DNA of 64,000 nt from Comamonadaceae bacterium (GTDB lineage Bacteria; Pseudomonadota; Gammaproteobacteria; Burkholderiales; Burkholderiaceae_C), in the NCBI GenBank assembly GCA_027483665.1, contig JAIXUC010000018.1, positions 1-64,000 on the forward strand, read 5' to 3'. Below the pieces are notes generated by a model. It ran no database searches. It was given only the letters and a program-made list of their open reading frames with translations, and was not told the origin of the DNA. Shown here in pieces: positions 1 to 8,323 of this stretch. Numbering within the stretch: the stretch's first letter is position 1; the number at the start of each line of letters is the position of its first letter. A program made the position numbers and the translations under genes.

Positions 1-3
1 GTT

Positions 4-97
4 GACGAGCCTTGACCCCGGCACTGACTCCACAGTTAGGGCTGCTTGGTTCCCCACCTGACCCGGTTGGCCGCTTCACCATGCGGGAAGGCCCGTC
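4..97 (-). ncRNA. ffs: 4.5S signal recognition particle RNA (small SRP RNA)
   Basis: Read on the minus strand, this stretch has the conserved SRP RNA apical domain: GTCAGG, a three-pair stem TGG/CCA closed by a GGAA tetraloop, then AGCAGC (about positions 40-62). The outer ends, 88-97 and 4-13, form an uninterrupted 10-bp helix with one G-U pair, which closes a long hairpin of about 94 nt, the size expected for bacterial 4.5S RNA. It binds Ffh and directs co-translational membrane insertion. It is transcribed divergently from dnaX. The exact 5' and 3' ends are inferred from the closing helix; the 3' end could extend past the window edge. Confidence 0.9.
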
Positions 98-104
98 GAG
101 GTGG

Positions 105-110
105 ATTCTA
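105..110 (-). promoter_or_regulatory. Probable -10 element of the 4.5S RNA promoter
   Basis: On the minus strand TAGAAT (one mismatch to TATAAT) ends 7 nt before the predicted RNA 5' end at about 97-98, the normal distance to a start site. I see no good -35 element at 16-18 nt spacing, so this rests on the -10 element and its position. Confidence 0.5.
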
Positions 111-193
111 GGCGAGGCACTGGTTCAGAGCCCTCATGTTCAGAGCCTCCAGCGAGCCCCTTCGCAAAAAAGCCCACCCGTAGAATCAAACGC

Positions 194-1909
194 ATGTCCT
201 ACCTGGTGCTCGCGCGCAAATATCGCCCCCGTCGTTTCGATGAGTTGGTCGGGCAAGAGCATGTGGTTCAGGCACTGAGCAACGCGCTCACCCAGCAGCG
301 CTTGCACCACGCTTATTTGTTCACGGGCACGCGCGGCGTGGGCAAGACGACCGTTTCCCGCATCTTGGCCAAGTCGCTCAATTGCCAAGGGCCCGATGGC
401 CAGGGTGGAATCACGGCGCAGCCGTGTGGTGTGTGCGCCGCTTGCACAGACATCGACAGCGGGCGCTTCGTGGACTACACCGAGTTGGACGCTGCATCCA
501 ACCGCAGCGTGGATGAAGTTCAAGCCCTGTTGGAGCAGGCGGTCTACAAACCGGTGCAAGGGCGCTTCAAGGTCTTCATGATCGACGAAGTTCACATGCT
601 CACCGGGCACGCTTTCAACGCCATGCTCAAGACGCTGGAAGAGCCTCCGGCCTACCTCAAGTTTGTGCTGGCCACGACCGACCCACAAAAAGTGCCGGTC
701 ACGGTTTTGTCGCGCTGTCTGCAATTCAATTTGCGGCCCATGGCCATGCGCACCTTGCAGGCGCATTTGGCGCTGGTCTTGGGCCAGGAGTCTGTGCCGA
801 GCGAGACGGGCGCCTTGCGCTTGTTGTCTCGCGCTGCCCGGGGCTCCATGCGCGACGCCTTGTCCTTGGCAGACCAAGCGATCGCTTTTGGCGGTGGTGC
901 GATCAGTGAACGGGCGGTGCGGCAAATGTTGGGCAGCGTCGATGAGGCGCACGCCAGGCAGCTGATCGAGGCGCTTGGGCGTGCGGACGGCAGTGCCGTG
1001 GTCGAGCTGTGTGACGGTCTCAGGCGACACGGCCTGAGTGCGGCCGCCACGCTCGAAGAAATGGCCGCCGTGCTGCAGCGCATGGCCGTGTGGCAGGCCA
1101 CAGGCCGCGCCGAGCCAGACCTTGACGGGGCAGACGCCGCAGCCGACGCAGCCGACGATGAGGCCAGCCTGGCCAGCCTCTCACAGCAGTTGGACGCCGA
1201 CGAAACGCAGCTGCTCTACAGCTTGTGTCTGCATGGCCGCGCAGAGCTGGGCTTGGCACCCGATGAGTACGCGGCTTTGGTGATGGTGTTATTGCGTTTC
1301 ATGGCGTTTGCCAAGTCTGCCGAAACCACAGAAAAAAAAAGCCTGAGCCCTAGGCCCCAAGCGCAGCCTAGAGAACACCCGCCCGCCCAGCCACAAGCCC
1401 AGCCGCAAGCCCAGCCGCAAGGGGTTCTCCAGGTGCCGCTGCGCGTCGCCACTGAACCGAGCCTGCGCACGGAGCCGCGCCGCGTGGCTTCAGCATCTGC
1501 CGAGGCTGCGGTCAGCTTTGCCAGCGCCGATGACGCCGAGTTTTGGCACGAGACCGTGACTTCCTTGGTGGACGCGCAAGCCATCACGGCTTTGGCCCGC
1601 GAGCTTGCTTTGCAAAGCCAGTTGATGGCGCGGGACGTCGGCCACTGGCTGCTTCGGGTCGAGAGTGAAATGTTGAACCAGGCAGGCAGCAAAGAGCGAT
1701 TGCAGGTCGCGTTGGCCGGTTTGGGCCACGCCGTCAAGGTAACGGTAGAGGTCGGCCCTGTCACCGACTCGCCAGCGCGCAGGCTGGCAGCGGCGCAATC
1801 GGAGCGGCTCGAGCAAGCCAAACGCTCGATTCTTGAAGATCCATTCGTGCAGCGGATGGTTCAGGAGTTCGGGGCGAAAATCATTCCCGGCAGCATTCAA
1901 CCCATTTAA
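194..1909 (+). CDS. dnaX: DNA polymerase III subunits tau/gamma
   Basis: Clamp-loader ATPase of the replicase, 571 aa. The start at 194 gives the canonical [16 protein letters not shown]-terminus; upstream in-frame codons run into the ffs promoter. Walker A GTRGVGKT lies at residues 45-52, zinc-binding cysteines at 64, 78, 81 and 84, and Walker B DEVH at 131-134. Domain III ends near residue 375 and is followed by a Pro/Gln-rich linker, with 12-bp DNA repeats at 1388-1423, and the tau-specific C-terminal domains. An A9 run at 1332-1340, exactly between domain III and the linker, should allow a -1 shift that makes a shorter gamma form. ybaB and recR follow closely on the same strand. Confidence 0.97.
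   Translation: MSYLVLARKYRPRRFDELVGQEHVVQALSNALTQQRLHHAYLFTGTRGVGKTTVSRILAKSLNCQGPDGQGGITAQPCGVCAACTDIDSGRFVDYTELDAASNRSVDEVQALLEQAVYKPVQGRFKVFMIDEVHMLTGHAFNAMLKTLEEPPAYLKFVLATTDPQKVPVTVLSRCLQFNLRPMAMRTLQAHLALVLGQESVPSETGALRLLSRAARGSMRDALSLADQAIAFGGGAISERAVRQMLGSVDEAHARQLIEALGRADGSAVVELCDGLRRHGLSAAATLEEMAAVLQRMAVWQATGRAEPDLDGADAAADAADDEASLASLSQQLDADETQLLYSLCLHGRAELGLAPDEYAALVMVLLRFMAFAKSAETTEKKSLSPRPQAQPREHPPAQPQAQPQAQPQGVLQVPLRVATEPSLRTEPRRVASASAEAAVSFASADDAEFWHETVTSLVDAQAITALARELALQSQLMARDVGHWLLRVESEMLNQAGSKERLQVALAGLGHAVKVTVEVGPVTDSPARRLAAAQSERLEQAKRSILEDPFVQRMVQEFGAKIIPGSIQPI
1332..1371 (+). promoter_or_regulatory. Predicted dnaX frameshift/slippage signal (A9 plus stem-loop)
   Basis: Nine consecutive A (1332-1340) are read in frame as part of GAA AAA AAA AGC, which contains the slippery heptamer A AAA AAA. 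In the -1 frame the ribosome reads AAG CCT GAG CCC and then TAG at 1351-1353. That gives a product of about 386 aa ending just after the clamp-loader domains. A stem CTAGGC (1350-1355) / GCCTAG (1366-1371) with a 10-nt loop lies downstream of the slip site. The arrangement matches the logic of E. coli dnaX; the A9 run could equally act by RNA polymerase slippage, as reported for Thermus dnaX. Confidence 0.75.
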
Positions 1910-1926
1910 ATCGACCAAGGAAGCGC

Positions 1927-2259
1927 ATGTTCAACAAAGGACAACTGGCCGGCCTGATGAAGCAGGCCCAGGCCATGCAGGACAACCTGAAGAAGGCGCA
2001 AGACGAGCTCGCGCATGTGGAGGTCAGCGGTGAATCAGGTTCAGGCCTGGTGAAAGTCACGATGACCTGCAAGCACGACGTCAAGCGCGTCAGCATCGAC
2101 GCCAGTCTGCTGGCCGACGACAAAGACATGCTGGAGGATCTGGTGGCTGCCGCCTTCAACGCAGCGGTGCGCCGCGCAGAAGAAGTATCGGAAGAGCGCA
2201 TGGGCAAGATCACCGCCGGCATGCCCGGCCTGCCCGGGGGCATGAAGCTTCCGTTCTGA
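1927..2259 (+). CDS. ybaB: YbaB/EbfC family nucleoid-associated protein
   Basis: A 110-aa protein starting [18 protein letters not shown], the typical amphipathic N-terminal helix of YbaB/EbfC dimers, followed by the conserved beta-strand core ([18 protein letters not shown]) and a Gly/Pro-rich tail (GMPGLPGG). The family binds DNA and coats the nucleoid. It sits 17 nt after dnaX and 13 nt before recR, the conserved dnaX-ybaB-recR order, so it is probably in the same operon. The ATG is preceded by AAGGAAG. Confidence 0.95.
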   Translation: MFNKGQLAGLMKQAQAMQDNLKKAQDELAHVEVSGESGSGLVKVTMTCKHDVKRVSIDASLLADDKDMLEDLVAAAFNAAVRRAEEVSEERMGKITAGMPGLPGGMKLPF

Positions 2260-2272
2260 AGCACGTTGGCTC

Positions 2273-2863
2273 ATGGCACAGCCCGCCGCTTTGGCGCAGT
2301 TGGTTGAATCTTTGCGCCGCTTGCCCGGCGTGGGTGTGCGCAGTGCCTCGCGCATGGCCTTTCATTTGTTGCAGCACGACCCTCAAGGTGCGCGCACCTT
2401 GGCGCAGGCGCTTACCGAAGCGGTTGACCGGGTGCAAAACTGCCAGCGTTGCCACACCTTCACCGAAGCCCCCGTGTGTGCCACTTGCCTAGACCCCAAG
2501 CGAGACGCCAGCTTGCTTTGTGTGGTCGAGACGCCTTCTGACCAGTCTGCGATGGAGCGCACCGCCGCCTACCGTGGCCTCTACTACGTGCTGCAGGGCC
2601 GCATCAGCCCGCTGGATGGCGTTGGTCCGGGTGATATTGGCGTCGCAGGCCTCATGGAGCGCGTGGCTGATGGCTTGGTGCGCGAAGTGATTCTGGCGAC
2701 CAATTTCACGGGTGAGGGTGAGGCCACGGCGCACGTGCTGGCGCAGGCCTTGAAGACGCGCGGCTTGCAAGTCACGCGTTTGGCCCGAGGCGTCCCCGCT
2801 GGCAGCGAATTGGAGTACGTCGACTTGGGCACCATAGCGCATGCACTGGCCGACCGTCGTTAA
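2273..2863 (+). CDS. recR: Recombination mediator protein RecR
   Basis: 196-aa partner of RecO/RecF that helps load RecA on gapped DNA. The N-terminal helix-hairpin-helix region contains RLPGVG. A zinc finger is formed by Cys57, Cys60, Cys69 and Cys72. The Toprim domain begins around residue 80 (LCVVETPSD). The length matches the family norm of about 200 aa. It is the third gene of the dnaX-ybaB-recR operon. Confidence 0.97.
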   Translation: MAQPAALAQLVESLRRLPGVGVRSASRMAFHLLQHDPQGARTLAQALTEAVDRVQNCQRCHTFTEAPVCATCLDPKRDASLLCVVETPSDQSAMERTAAYRGLYYVLQGRISPLDGVGPGDIGVAGLMERVADGLVREVILATNFTGEGEATAHVLAQALKTRGLQVTRLARGVPAGSELEYVDLGTIAHALADRR

Positions 2864-2914
2864 GAAGCCCAGCTTCATGCAGCGAGCAGACGCTGTCGTT
2901 CTATTTCCACGCCT

Positions 2915-2944
2915 CAGACCCTCGCGCGCAGCGGGCGGGGTCTG
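2915..2944 (+). terminator. Stem-loop after recR (no U-tract)
   Basis: CAGACCC (2915-2921) pairs with GGGTCTG (2938-2944), with further CGC/GCG pairing inside the loop. It lies between recR and the next gene. It has no T-run, so it may be a processing or rho-dependent boundary rather than an intrinsic terminator. Confidence 0.35.
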
Positions 2945-2965
2945 CAGACCACCGGAGCTTTCAAG

Positions 2966-3373
2966 ATGACCCGTTTCACATTCGCGTATTGGTGTGTTTT
3001 TCTTGCTGCTTTGTTGCCTATCTTTTGCGCGGGGCTAGCCAAGTGGGGCACTTTTGGCAAGCCTAGGCGCGAAGGCGGTTTTGACAACCATTTGCCGCGC
3101 CAATGGCTGGCCAACCAGACTGGCTGGCGCGCCCGCGCCAACGCGGCTCAGGCCAACAGCTTTGAGGCACTGCCGTTCTTCATCGGAGCCGTGGTGATCG
3201 CGCACCAACTGGGCGCACCTCAAATGTCGCTCGACGTGCTGTCCTTCGTCTACATCGTCATGCGCTTGCTGTTCATCATGATGTACGTCACGGATGTAGC
3301 CCTGGTCAGAACCATCGCCTGGACCTTGGCCTTCAGCATCAACGTGGTCATCTTGTTCATCGGCTACCGCTGA
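2966..3373 (+). CDS. MAPEG family membrane protein
   Basis: 135-aa integral membrane protein with about four hydrophobic helices (residues ~5-25, ~70-85, ~90-110, ~115-133). The loop contains RANAAQANSFEALPFF, the conserved MAPEG (membrane-associated eicosanoid/glutathione metabolism) pattern with R-A-x-N-x-x-E. Bacterial MAPEG proteins of this size are common and mostly uncharacterised; some conjugate glutathione to lipophilic substrates. The gene stands alone between recR and a substrate-binding protein gene. The family call is firm; substrate and reaction are unknown. Confidence 0.85.
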   Translation: MTRFTFAYWCVFLAALLPIFCAGLAKWGTFGKPRREGGFDNHLPRQWLANQTGWRARANAAQANSFEALPFFIGAVVIAHQLGAPQMSLDVLSFVYIVMRLLFIMMYVTDVALVRTIAWTLAFSINVVILFIGYR

Positions 3374-3403
3374 GGCCAGCCGTCACTCGGGTGAAAGCCT
3401 GAG

Positions 3404-3416
3404 CGGGATGTTCCCG
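3404..3416 (+). repeat. Short hairpin between MAPEG gene and SBP gene
   Basis: CGGGA (3404-3408) and TCCCG (3412-3416) form a 5-bp hairpin with a 3-nt loop. No U-tract follows. The remainder of the 3374-3520 gap shows no further element I can name apart from the AGGAGG ribosome-binding site at 3511-3516. Confidence 0.3.
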
Positions 3417-3520
3417 ATGCCGTTTTCCACCCCCGGCCTTTAAGCTTTCTCCCAATCCCGTAGCGACAGCCGCTTTTTTGGTTGTCGATTGCACGCGTGG
3501 AGATACTTCCAGGAGGATTC

Positions 3521-4555
3521 ATGGGCTGGAGCCGCAGAGAAGCACTGCGCGCGGTGGTAGTGGGCACGGTGGGAGCCGGTTGCGGTGTGCACTCTGTACT
3601 TGCGCAGGACGAATCTGCTCGCTTTCGGCTGGCTTTGGCCCATCGCGCCTGGCCCATGAATTTGCCGGCAATTCTGGCGGAGCAGTTGGGCTACCTCCAG
3701 CAAGAAGGCTTGGAGTTGGAGTGGCTGGATCTGCCCACACAGTCTCGCGTGGCGCAGGCGCTTTCGACCACTGCAGACATCGCCATCGTGCCTTTTTATC
3801 AAGTGCTTCAGCTGCAGGCCAGTGGGGTGGCTGTTCGCTCAGTGGCGTTGCTGGGGCGCTCGCCGCAGTGGGTCTTGGCTTTGGCCAGCCGGGCCACCTT
3901 GGGTCCAAGAGGGCTTCGCGGGCTGCGCAGTCTGCGAATCGGGGTGCCTGAATTGGGCTCTGCCGCCTACAGCCTGGCCAAGGCGGCCTTGGTGCGAGCC
4001 GGTCTTGAAGCCAACAGACTGGAATTCACGGCGCATCCAACCCCAGAAAGTGTGCTGACCGCCCTTCGTGCCGGTGAGGTGGACGCCTTGTGCATGGTGG
4101 ACCCTTGGATGACGCAACTGGAGCAGCGTGGCGAGGTGCGTGTGTTGGCGGACACGCGAACGATCAGGGGCACAGTGGCGGCGATGGGTGGTGATTTGCC
4201 CGGAAGCTGCCTGATGGTCAAAGAGTCATTTCTCAGGAGCCGTCCGGCTGCCTGTCAGTCTTTGGTCAACGGCGTCGTGCGATCTTTGAAGTGGCTCAGG
4301 ACCGCTGGTCCATCTGATCTCATTCGAACCGTGCCGGAGCCGTTTTTTGGAGGAGACCGGGCGCTCTACCTGGCCGCCTTTGCCCGCCTGAGGGAAGCCC
4401 TGTCAACCGACGGCTTGGTGGCCCCAGAAAGCGTGCGCGTTGCTGTCAACTTTGCGGCTGAGGCGGACAGCGCTGTGACCCTGGACCGAATAGTCGCTGA
4501 CCGTGCCTTCACCAATGAGTTGGTGCTGCGCGCGAAGGCCCGTTTCGGTGCCTGA
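3521..4555 (+). CDS. Orphan ABC-type substrate-binding protein (NMT1/SsuA/TauA-like)
   Basis: 344 aa. The ATG at 3521 is chosen because AGGAGG lies 4 nt upstream; an in-frame ATG at 3482 lacks such a site. The N-terminus WSRREALRAVVVG then AGCGV..AQD is a short export signal with an RR pair, possibly Tat or a lipoprotein signal. The mature protein has the two-lobed periplasmic binding fold of nitrate/sulfonate/taurine-type receptors (NLPAILAEQLGYLQQEGLE; IGVPELGSAAY; VDALCMVDPW). No permease or ATPase gene lies beside it, so the partner transporter and ligand are unknown. It ends 4 nt before the stop of the convergent mltD gene. Confidence 0.8.
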   Translation: MGWSRREALRAVVVGTVGAGCGVHSVLAQDESARFRLALAHRAWPMNLPAILAEQLGYLQQEGLELEWLDLPTQSRVAQALSTTADIAIVPFYQVLQLQASGVAVRSVALLGRSPQWVLALASRATLGPRGLRGLRSLRIGVPELGSAAYSLAKAALVRAGLEANRLEFTAHPTPESVLTALRAGEVDALCMVDPWMTQLEQRGEVRVLADTRTIRGTVAAMGGDLPGSCLMVKESFLRSRPAACQSLVNGVVRSLKWLRTAGPSDLIRTVPEPFFGGDRALYLAAFARLREALSTDGLVAPESVRVAVNFAAEADSAVTLDRIVADRAFTNELVLRAKARFGA

Positions 4556-4559
4556 TGGG

Positions 4560-6170
4560 TCACTTCAAAACAGGAGCTGGGCGGGTAGCTTTCTGAGCAG
4601 CTTTGCGCACCGTTGCAGCGGGGGTACTTTTGGCCTTGGCTCTGACAGGTGGTTTGGCTTTTTTGGCGGTGGCTTTAGCCGGCTTTGGGGCTGGCAGGTA
4701 CAGCACCACCGCTTTGCCAGGGGCTAAGTTGGCGGAAACACTCAATTGATTCCAGCTGGCCACACTGCCCGGGCTGACGCCGTAGCGGCGAGCCAGCTTG
4801 GCCACCGTGTCGGCGCTTTTGGCTTTCACGACGCGCCTTCGCACGTTGGCCTCTGGCGCGAGTGCCATTTGTCCGTTGTCTGCCAGATGGCCAGTCACGT
4901 CGTTACCGTGGCGACCTGTTCGATGCACGAGCAAGGTTGAGCCCGCCTTGATGAGCATTCGTGGCGGAATCTGATTGGCATCGCGCAGATCTTCCTCGCT
5001 CATGCCGACTCGCTGAGCAGCATCCGCGGGCTTCATGGTGGCAGGGGCGACCCAGGCGGTCCAAGATGCCAAGCGCATCTCGCCGTGTGCCAACAGGTTG
5101 GTCGTGAAGACCTCTGCGTTGTCCCAAGGTAGAAGAATCTGTGGCGTGCCCGCAGCCAAGATGACGGGCCGATTGAGCTGCGGGTTGAGCGCCTTGAAGT
5201 CGCCCAAGGGCACTTCTGCCAGACGTGCTGCCAGCTCAACGTCCATGTCGCGCTGGATGGTGACGGTTTGAAAGTAAGGGTGGTTCTCGATCACGGGAAG
5301 CCGAGCACTGAAGCGGTCTGGCTGGGCGATGATGTTTTTCACAGCCTGGAGCTTCGGCACATAAAAGCGCGTCTCCGTGGGCATGGTGAGGTCGGCGTAA
5401 TTCAGGGGCAGGCCAGCGCGCCGGTTACGAGCGAGAGCCCGTTGCACGCTGCCTTCACCCCAGTTGTAGGCAGCCAGTGCCAAGTGCCAGTCACCAAACA
5501 TGCCGTGAAGCTTTTCAAGGTAATCCAAGGCAGCGCGTGTGGATGCCAGCACATCACGGCGGTCATCTCTAAACACGTTTTGCTTCAAGTCGAAGTACTT
5601 GCCGGTGCTGGGGATGAACTGCCACATGCCGGCTGCCTTCGCGGTCGATACGGCTTGCGGGTTGAAAGCACTCTCGATAAAAGGCAGCAGCGCCAGCTCG
5701 GTGGGCATGTTGCGCACCTCCAGTTCTTCGACGATGTGGAACAGGTACTTGCGCGACCTCTCCGTCATGCGTCCGATGTACTCGGGCCGGCTGGCGTACC
5801 AGCGCTCGCGGTCGCTGACCAGCTCGCCTTGCAGGTTGGGCATGGCAAAGCCCTGGCGGATGCGCTCCCAAAGGTCAGCCGGTGGTACCAGGGCTGCGAC
5901 GGGCGAAGCTTGTGCCTGCTGCTCGACGATGGCTGACAGAGGCCCTTGAGGAACAGCCGATGCCATTGGAGGCAATCGCGCGCCCAAGTTGGCAGCGGGC
6001 TCCCCGCGGGGACCGGGTGGGTTCTGCTCGGCGATGACGGCAGACACCGGGTTGGCAATGGCCACGGCGGTGTTGTCTGAGGGAAGGCTGGCACAACCTG
6101 ACAGCACAAGTGCCAGGGCCAGCGCACCGACCGAACGCCATCGGATCTGAAAATTGAAGTGGGGGTTCAT
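4560..6170 (-). CDS. mltD: Membrane-bound lytic murein transglycosylase D-like lipoprotein
   Basis: 536-aa peptidoglycan-cleaving enzyme. The start at 6170 overlaps the gloB stop by ATGA and exposes a lipoprotein signal ending in LSGC. The SLT domain has the catalytic Glu in LLPFIESAFNP, then AGMWQFIPSTGKYF and LALAAYNWGEGSVQRA. A DUF3393/MltD-type region follows, with a LysM-like module at ADTVAKLARRYGVSPGS. The C-terminus is a Lys/Ala/Pro-rich basic tail of about 45 residues, making the protein longer than E. coli MltD (about 452 aa). It is transcribed after gloB as a two-gene unit. A longer upstream reading frame exists but only duplicates gloB sequence. Confidence 0.92.
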   Translation of the reverse strand: MNPHFNFQIRWRSVGALALALVLSGCASLPSDNTAVAIANPVSAVIAEQNPPGPRGEPAANLGARLPPMASAVPQGPLSAIVEQQAQASPVAALVPPADLWERIRQGFAMPNLQGELVSDRERWYASRPEYIGRMTERSRKYLFHIVEELEVRNMPTELALLPFIESAFNPQAVSTAKAAGMWQFIPSTGKYFDLKQNVFRDDRRDVLASTRAALDYLEKLHGMFGDWHLALAAYNWGEGSVQRALARNRRAGLPLNYADLTMPTETRFYVPKLQAVKNIIAQPDRFSARLPVIENHPYFQTVTIQRDMDVELAARLAEVPLGDFKALNPQLNRPVILAAGTPQILLPWDNAEVFTTNLLAHGEMRLASWTAWVAPATMKPADAAQRVGMSEEDLRDANQIPPRMLIKAGSTLLVHRTGRHGNDVTGHLADNGQMALAPEANVRRRVVKAKSADTVAKLARRYGVSPGSVASWNQLSVSANLAPGKAVVLYLPAPKPAKATAKKAKPPVRAKAKSTPAATVRKAAQKATRPAPVLK

Positions 6171-6985
6171 GCGAAGCTGTTTTTCCAGTTCCGCAGCGCT
6201 GCCAGGCAAGTCTGCGGGTTGTGCGAATGGGGATCGTGCCTCTGGGCGCTCAGCAGAACCTGCGCTTGCGACGTGCGAAGAAAGGGGTTGATGCGCATTT
6301 CCAAGCCAATGGTGCTCGGAAGTGTTGGGCGCCCCGCTTGGCGCAATGCTTGGCAGTGCATGTCGTGAGAGATCAACTCTGCGTTGTTTGGTTCCACAGC
6401 ACGCGCAAAACGGAGGTTGGACAAGGTGTATTCGTGCGCGCAGCAAACCAAAGTGTCTGCCGGCAGCGCGGCGAGCTTGCTTAACGAATGGTGCATTTGT
6501 TCTGCTGTGCCTTCAAACAGGCGCCCACAGCCGCCCGAAAACAGGGTGTCGCCGCAAAAGAGCACGCCGCTGTGTGGCGGCAGCGCATCGATGGGCGCTT
6601 GCGCCCAAGAGCCATCGGCTTCCAATGGCCCGGCCGCATAAAAAGCGATGTGCCCTGCTGTGTGTCCCGGGACATCGATCACCTGAAAGCGCCAGCCAGC
6701 CCACAGCACGGCATCGGGCTCACAAACTCTGTGCAATGGTTCGGGAATGATTTCTTGACCAGGGCCAAACACTTGTGCGCCGGTCTGCTGGTGCAAAACG
6801 CTGACCCCGCCCACGTGGTCACGGTGGTGGTGCGTCACTAGAATCCGGGTGAGTTTCAAGCCCGATTCATCCAGCAACCGGAGCACCGGTTCTGCTTGGC
6901 CCGGATCCACCACCAAGGCCTGTTTCCCGTCGTGCAACAACCAGATGTAGTTGTCGTTGAAGGCGGGTATCGGAATCAGATGCAT
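6167..6985 (-). CDS. gloB: Hydroxyacylglutathione hydrolase (glyoxalase II)
   Basis: 272-aa metallo-beta-lactamase-fold enzyme that hydrolyses S-lactoylglutathione in methylglyoxal detoxification. The binuclear metal motif THHHRDH is at residues 51-57. Further metal ligands sit in VPGHTAGHIAFY and LFCGDTLFSGGCGRLFEG, and the glutathione-binding C-terminal region contains CAHEYTLSNLRFA. Length matches the family (about 255-270 aa). Its start codon overlaps the start codon of the divergent methyltransferase gene (CATG), and its stop overlaps the mltD start. Confidence 0.96.
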   Translation of the reverse strand: MHLIPIPAFNDNYIWLLHDGKQALVVDPGQAEPVLRLLDESGLKLTRILVTHHHRDHVGGVSVLHQQTGAQVFGPGQEIIPEPLHRVCEPDAVLWAGWRFQVIDVPGHTAGHIAFYAAGPLEADGSWAQAPIDALPPHSGVLFCGDTLFSGGCGRLFEGTAEQMHHSLSKLAALPADTLVCCAHEYTLSNLRFARAVEPNNAELISHDMHCQALRQAGRPTLPSTIGLEMRINPFLRTSQAQVLLSAQRHDPHSHNPQTCLAALRNWKNSFA

Positions 6986-7793
6986 GACTGCTGAAATTAT
7001 AGGTTTGAGGGATTGGTTAGAGACCCCGTCCGGGCGCTACCTGGCCCAATGGGAAACCGAGCGACTGGCCCAAGCCGTGGCAGACATGTTTGGCTACCAC
7101 GCCGTCCAGCTTGGTTTGCCGAGCATCGATGCCTTAGGCGCCAACCGCATGCCGCACCGTTTCGTGGGTGCGCAAACCCCAGAGGATGCGGCACACCCTC
7201 AGGTGGCCATCGTGACCGACATGGCAGCTTTGCCATTTGCCAGCGGCAGTATCGATCTGGTGGTGCTGCCCCATACCTTGGAGCTAAGCCCTGACCCGCA
7301 CGCCACATTGCGCGAAGTTGAACGGGTGTTGGTTCCAGAAGGGCGGGTTGTGATTTGTGGACTCAACCCCATGAGCCTTTGGTCTTGGCGACAGCGCCGC
7401 GCTCGGCTGATGCGACGCGTGGGCCTGGGCAGCCTGTTTTTGCCAGAGGCCGGCGAGTTCATGGGTTATTGGCGCATTCGCGACTGGCTGCGCCTGTTGA
7501 ACTTCGAGGTCGAGTCCGGCCAGTTCGGCTGTTTCAGACCGGCTGTACGCAGCGAAACTTGGCTGCAGCGCTTCGCCTGGATGGAACGCGCGGGCTCGAA
7601 ATGGTGGCCTATTCTGGGTGCGGTTTACTGCGTTGTTGCCGTCAAGCGAATGCCGGGCATGCGCCTCTTGAGCCCTGCTTGGAAGACGTCCCGGAGATTG
7701 GCTGGCGCGCCGGTAGGCGTGTCTCAGCGCGGGCAAAACAGGGCGGGGGCTCGGGTAGTGGGTGCACCAGACACCGGCGCGAAAGCGCCATGA
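6984..7793 (+). CDS. Class I SAM-dependent methyltransferase (function unassigned)
   Basis: 269-aa protein beginning [20 protein letters not shown], a conserved start in Burkholderiales homologues, which supports the ATG at 6984 although it shares bases with the gloB start. A Methyltransf_11-type core covers about residues 70-140: [21 protein letters not shown] (acidic loop and motif) and [20 protein letters not shown]. The substrate is not evident. The gene is divergent from gloB and overlaps rnhA by ATGA, so it is probably co-transcribed with RNase HI. The C-terminal 40 residues are Arg/Gly-rich and poorly conserved in appearance. Confidence 0.85.
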   Translation: MTAEIIGLRDWLETPSGRYLAQWETERLAQAVADMFGYHAVQLGLPSIDALGANRMPHRFVGAQTPEDAAHPQVAIVTDMAALPFASGSIDLVVLPHTLELSPDPHATLREVERVLVPEGRVVICGLNPMSLWSWRQRRARLMRRVGLGSLFLPEAGEFMGYWRIRDWLRLLNFEVESGQFGCFRPAVRSETWLQRFAWMERAGSKWWPILGAVYCVVAVKRMPGMRLLSPAWKTSRRLAGAPVGVSQRGQNRAGARVVGAPDTGAKAP

Positions 7794-8233
7794 ACCAAGT
7801 CGAGATCTACACCGACGGTGCTTGCAAAGGCAACCCCGGGCCTGGCGGGTGGGGCGCATTGCTGCTGGCCAGTGGGACGCAAAGAGAGTTGTTTGGTGGA
7901 GAGTCGCAAACCACCAACAACCGCATGGAGCTGACCGCGGTGATCGAGGCCCTTGCTGCGCTGAAGCGGCCCTGCGAGGTCACGCTGTATCTAGACAGCG
8001 AGTACGTTCGGCAAGGAATCACGCAGTGGATCCACGGCTGGAAGGCGCGTGGCTGGCGCACTGCCGGCAAGCAAGCGGTCAAGAACGTCGACCTTTGGCA
8101 GCGGCTCGATGAACTGGTCGCATCCTCCGGGCATGTCATCGACTGGCGCTGGGTCAAGGGCCACGCGGGCAACGAGGGCAATGAGCGAGCCGATGCCTTG
8201 GCCAACCGCGGCGTCGCCATGATGGGCAATTGA
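7790..8233 (+). CDS. rnhA: Ribonuclease HI
   Basis: 147-aa nuclease that degrades the RNA strand of RNA-DNA hybrids. The start at 7790 (ATGA overlap with the methyltransferase stop) gives [17 protein letters not shown]. Catalytic carboxylates are visible at Asp9 (YTDGA), Glu47 (RMELTA), Asp69 (LYLDSEY) and Asp134 (NERADALA), with His125 in [10 protein letters not shown]. It lies at the end of a two-gene unit and is followed by a GC-rich hairpin. Confidence 0.97.
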   Translation: MNQVEIYTDGACKGNPGPGGWGALLLASGTQRELFGGESQTTNNRMELTAVIEALAALKRPCEVTLYLDSEYVRQGITQWIHGWKARGWRTAGKQAVKNVDLWQRLDELVASSGHVIDWRWVKGHAGNEGNERADALANRGVAMMGN

Positions 8234-8256
8234 AGGCCTGCGGCGCGTGCCAGACC

Positions 8257-8271
8257 GGCCGCTTCGCGGCC
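8257..8271 (+). terminator. GC-rich hairpin after rnhA
   Basis: GGCCGC (8257-8262), loop TTC, GCGGCC (8266-8271) form a perfect 6-bp stem 24 nt after the rnhA stop and before the efflux operon. No U-tract follows, so its efficiency as an intrinsic terminator is uncertain. Confidence 0.4.
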
Positions 8272-8323
8272 CTCAGAGTCCGAGTGTCACGGCCTGTTGC
8301 TGTTGGGCTGATACATTGCCTTG

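Noticed and set aside
12-278. 88-codon plus-strand frame at the window start
   Set aside because: It overlaps the 4.5S RNA and the dnaX start in another frame and has no protein-like features.
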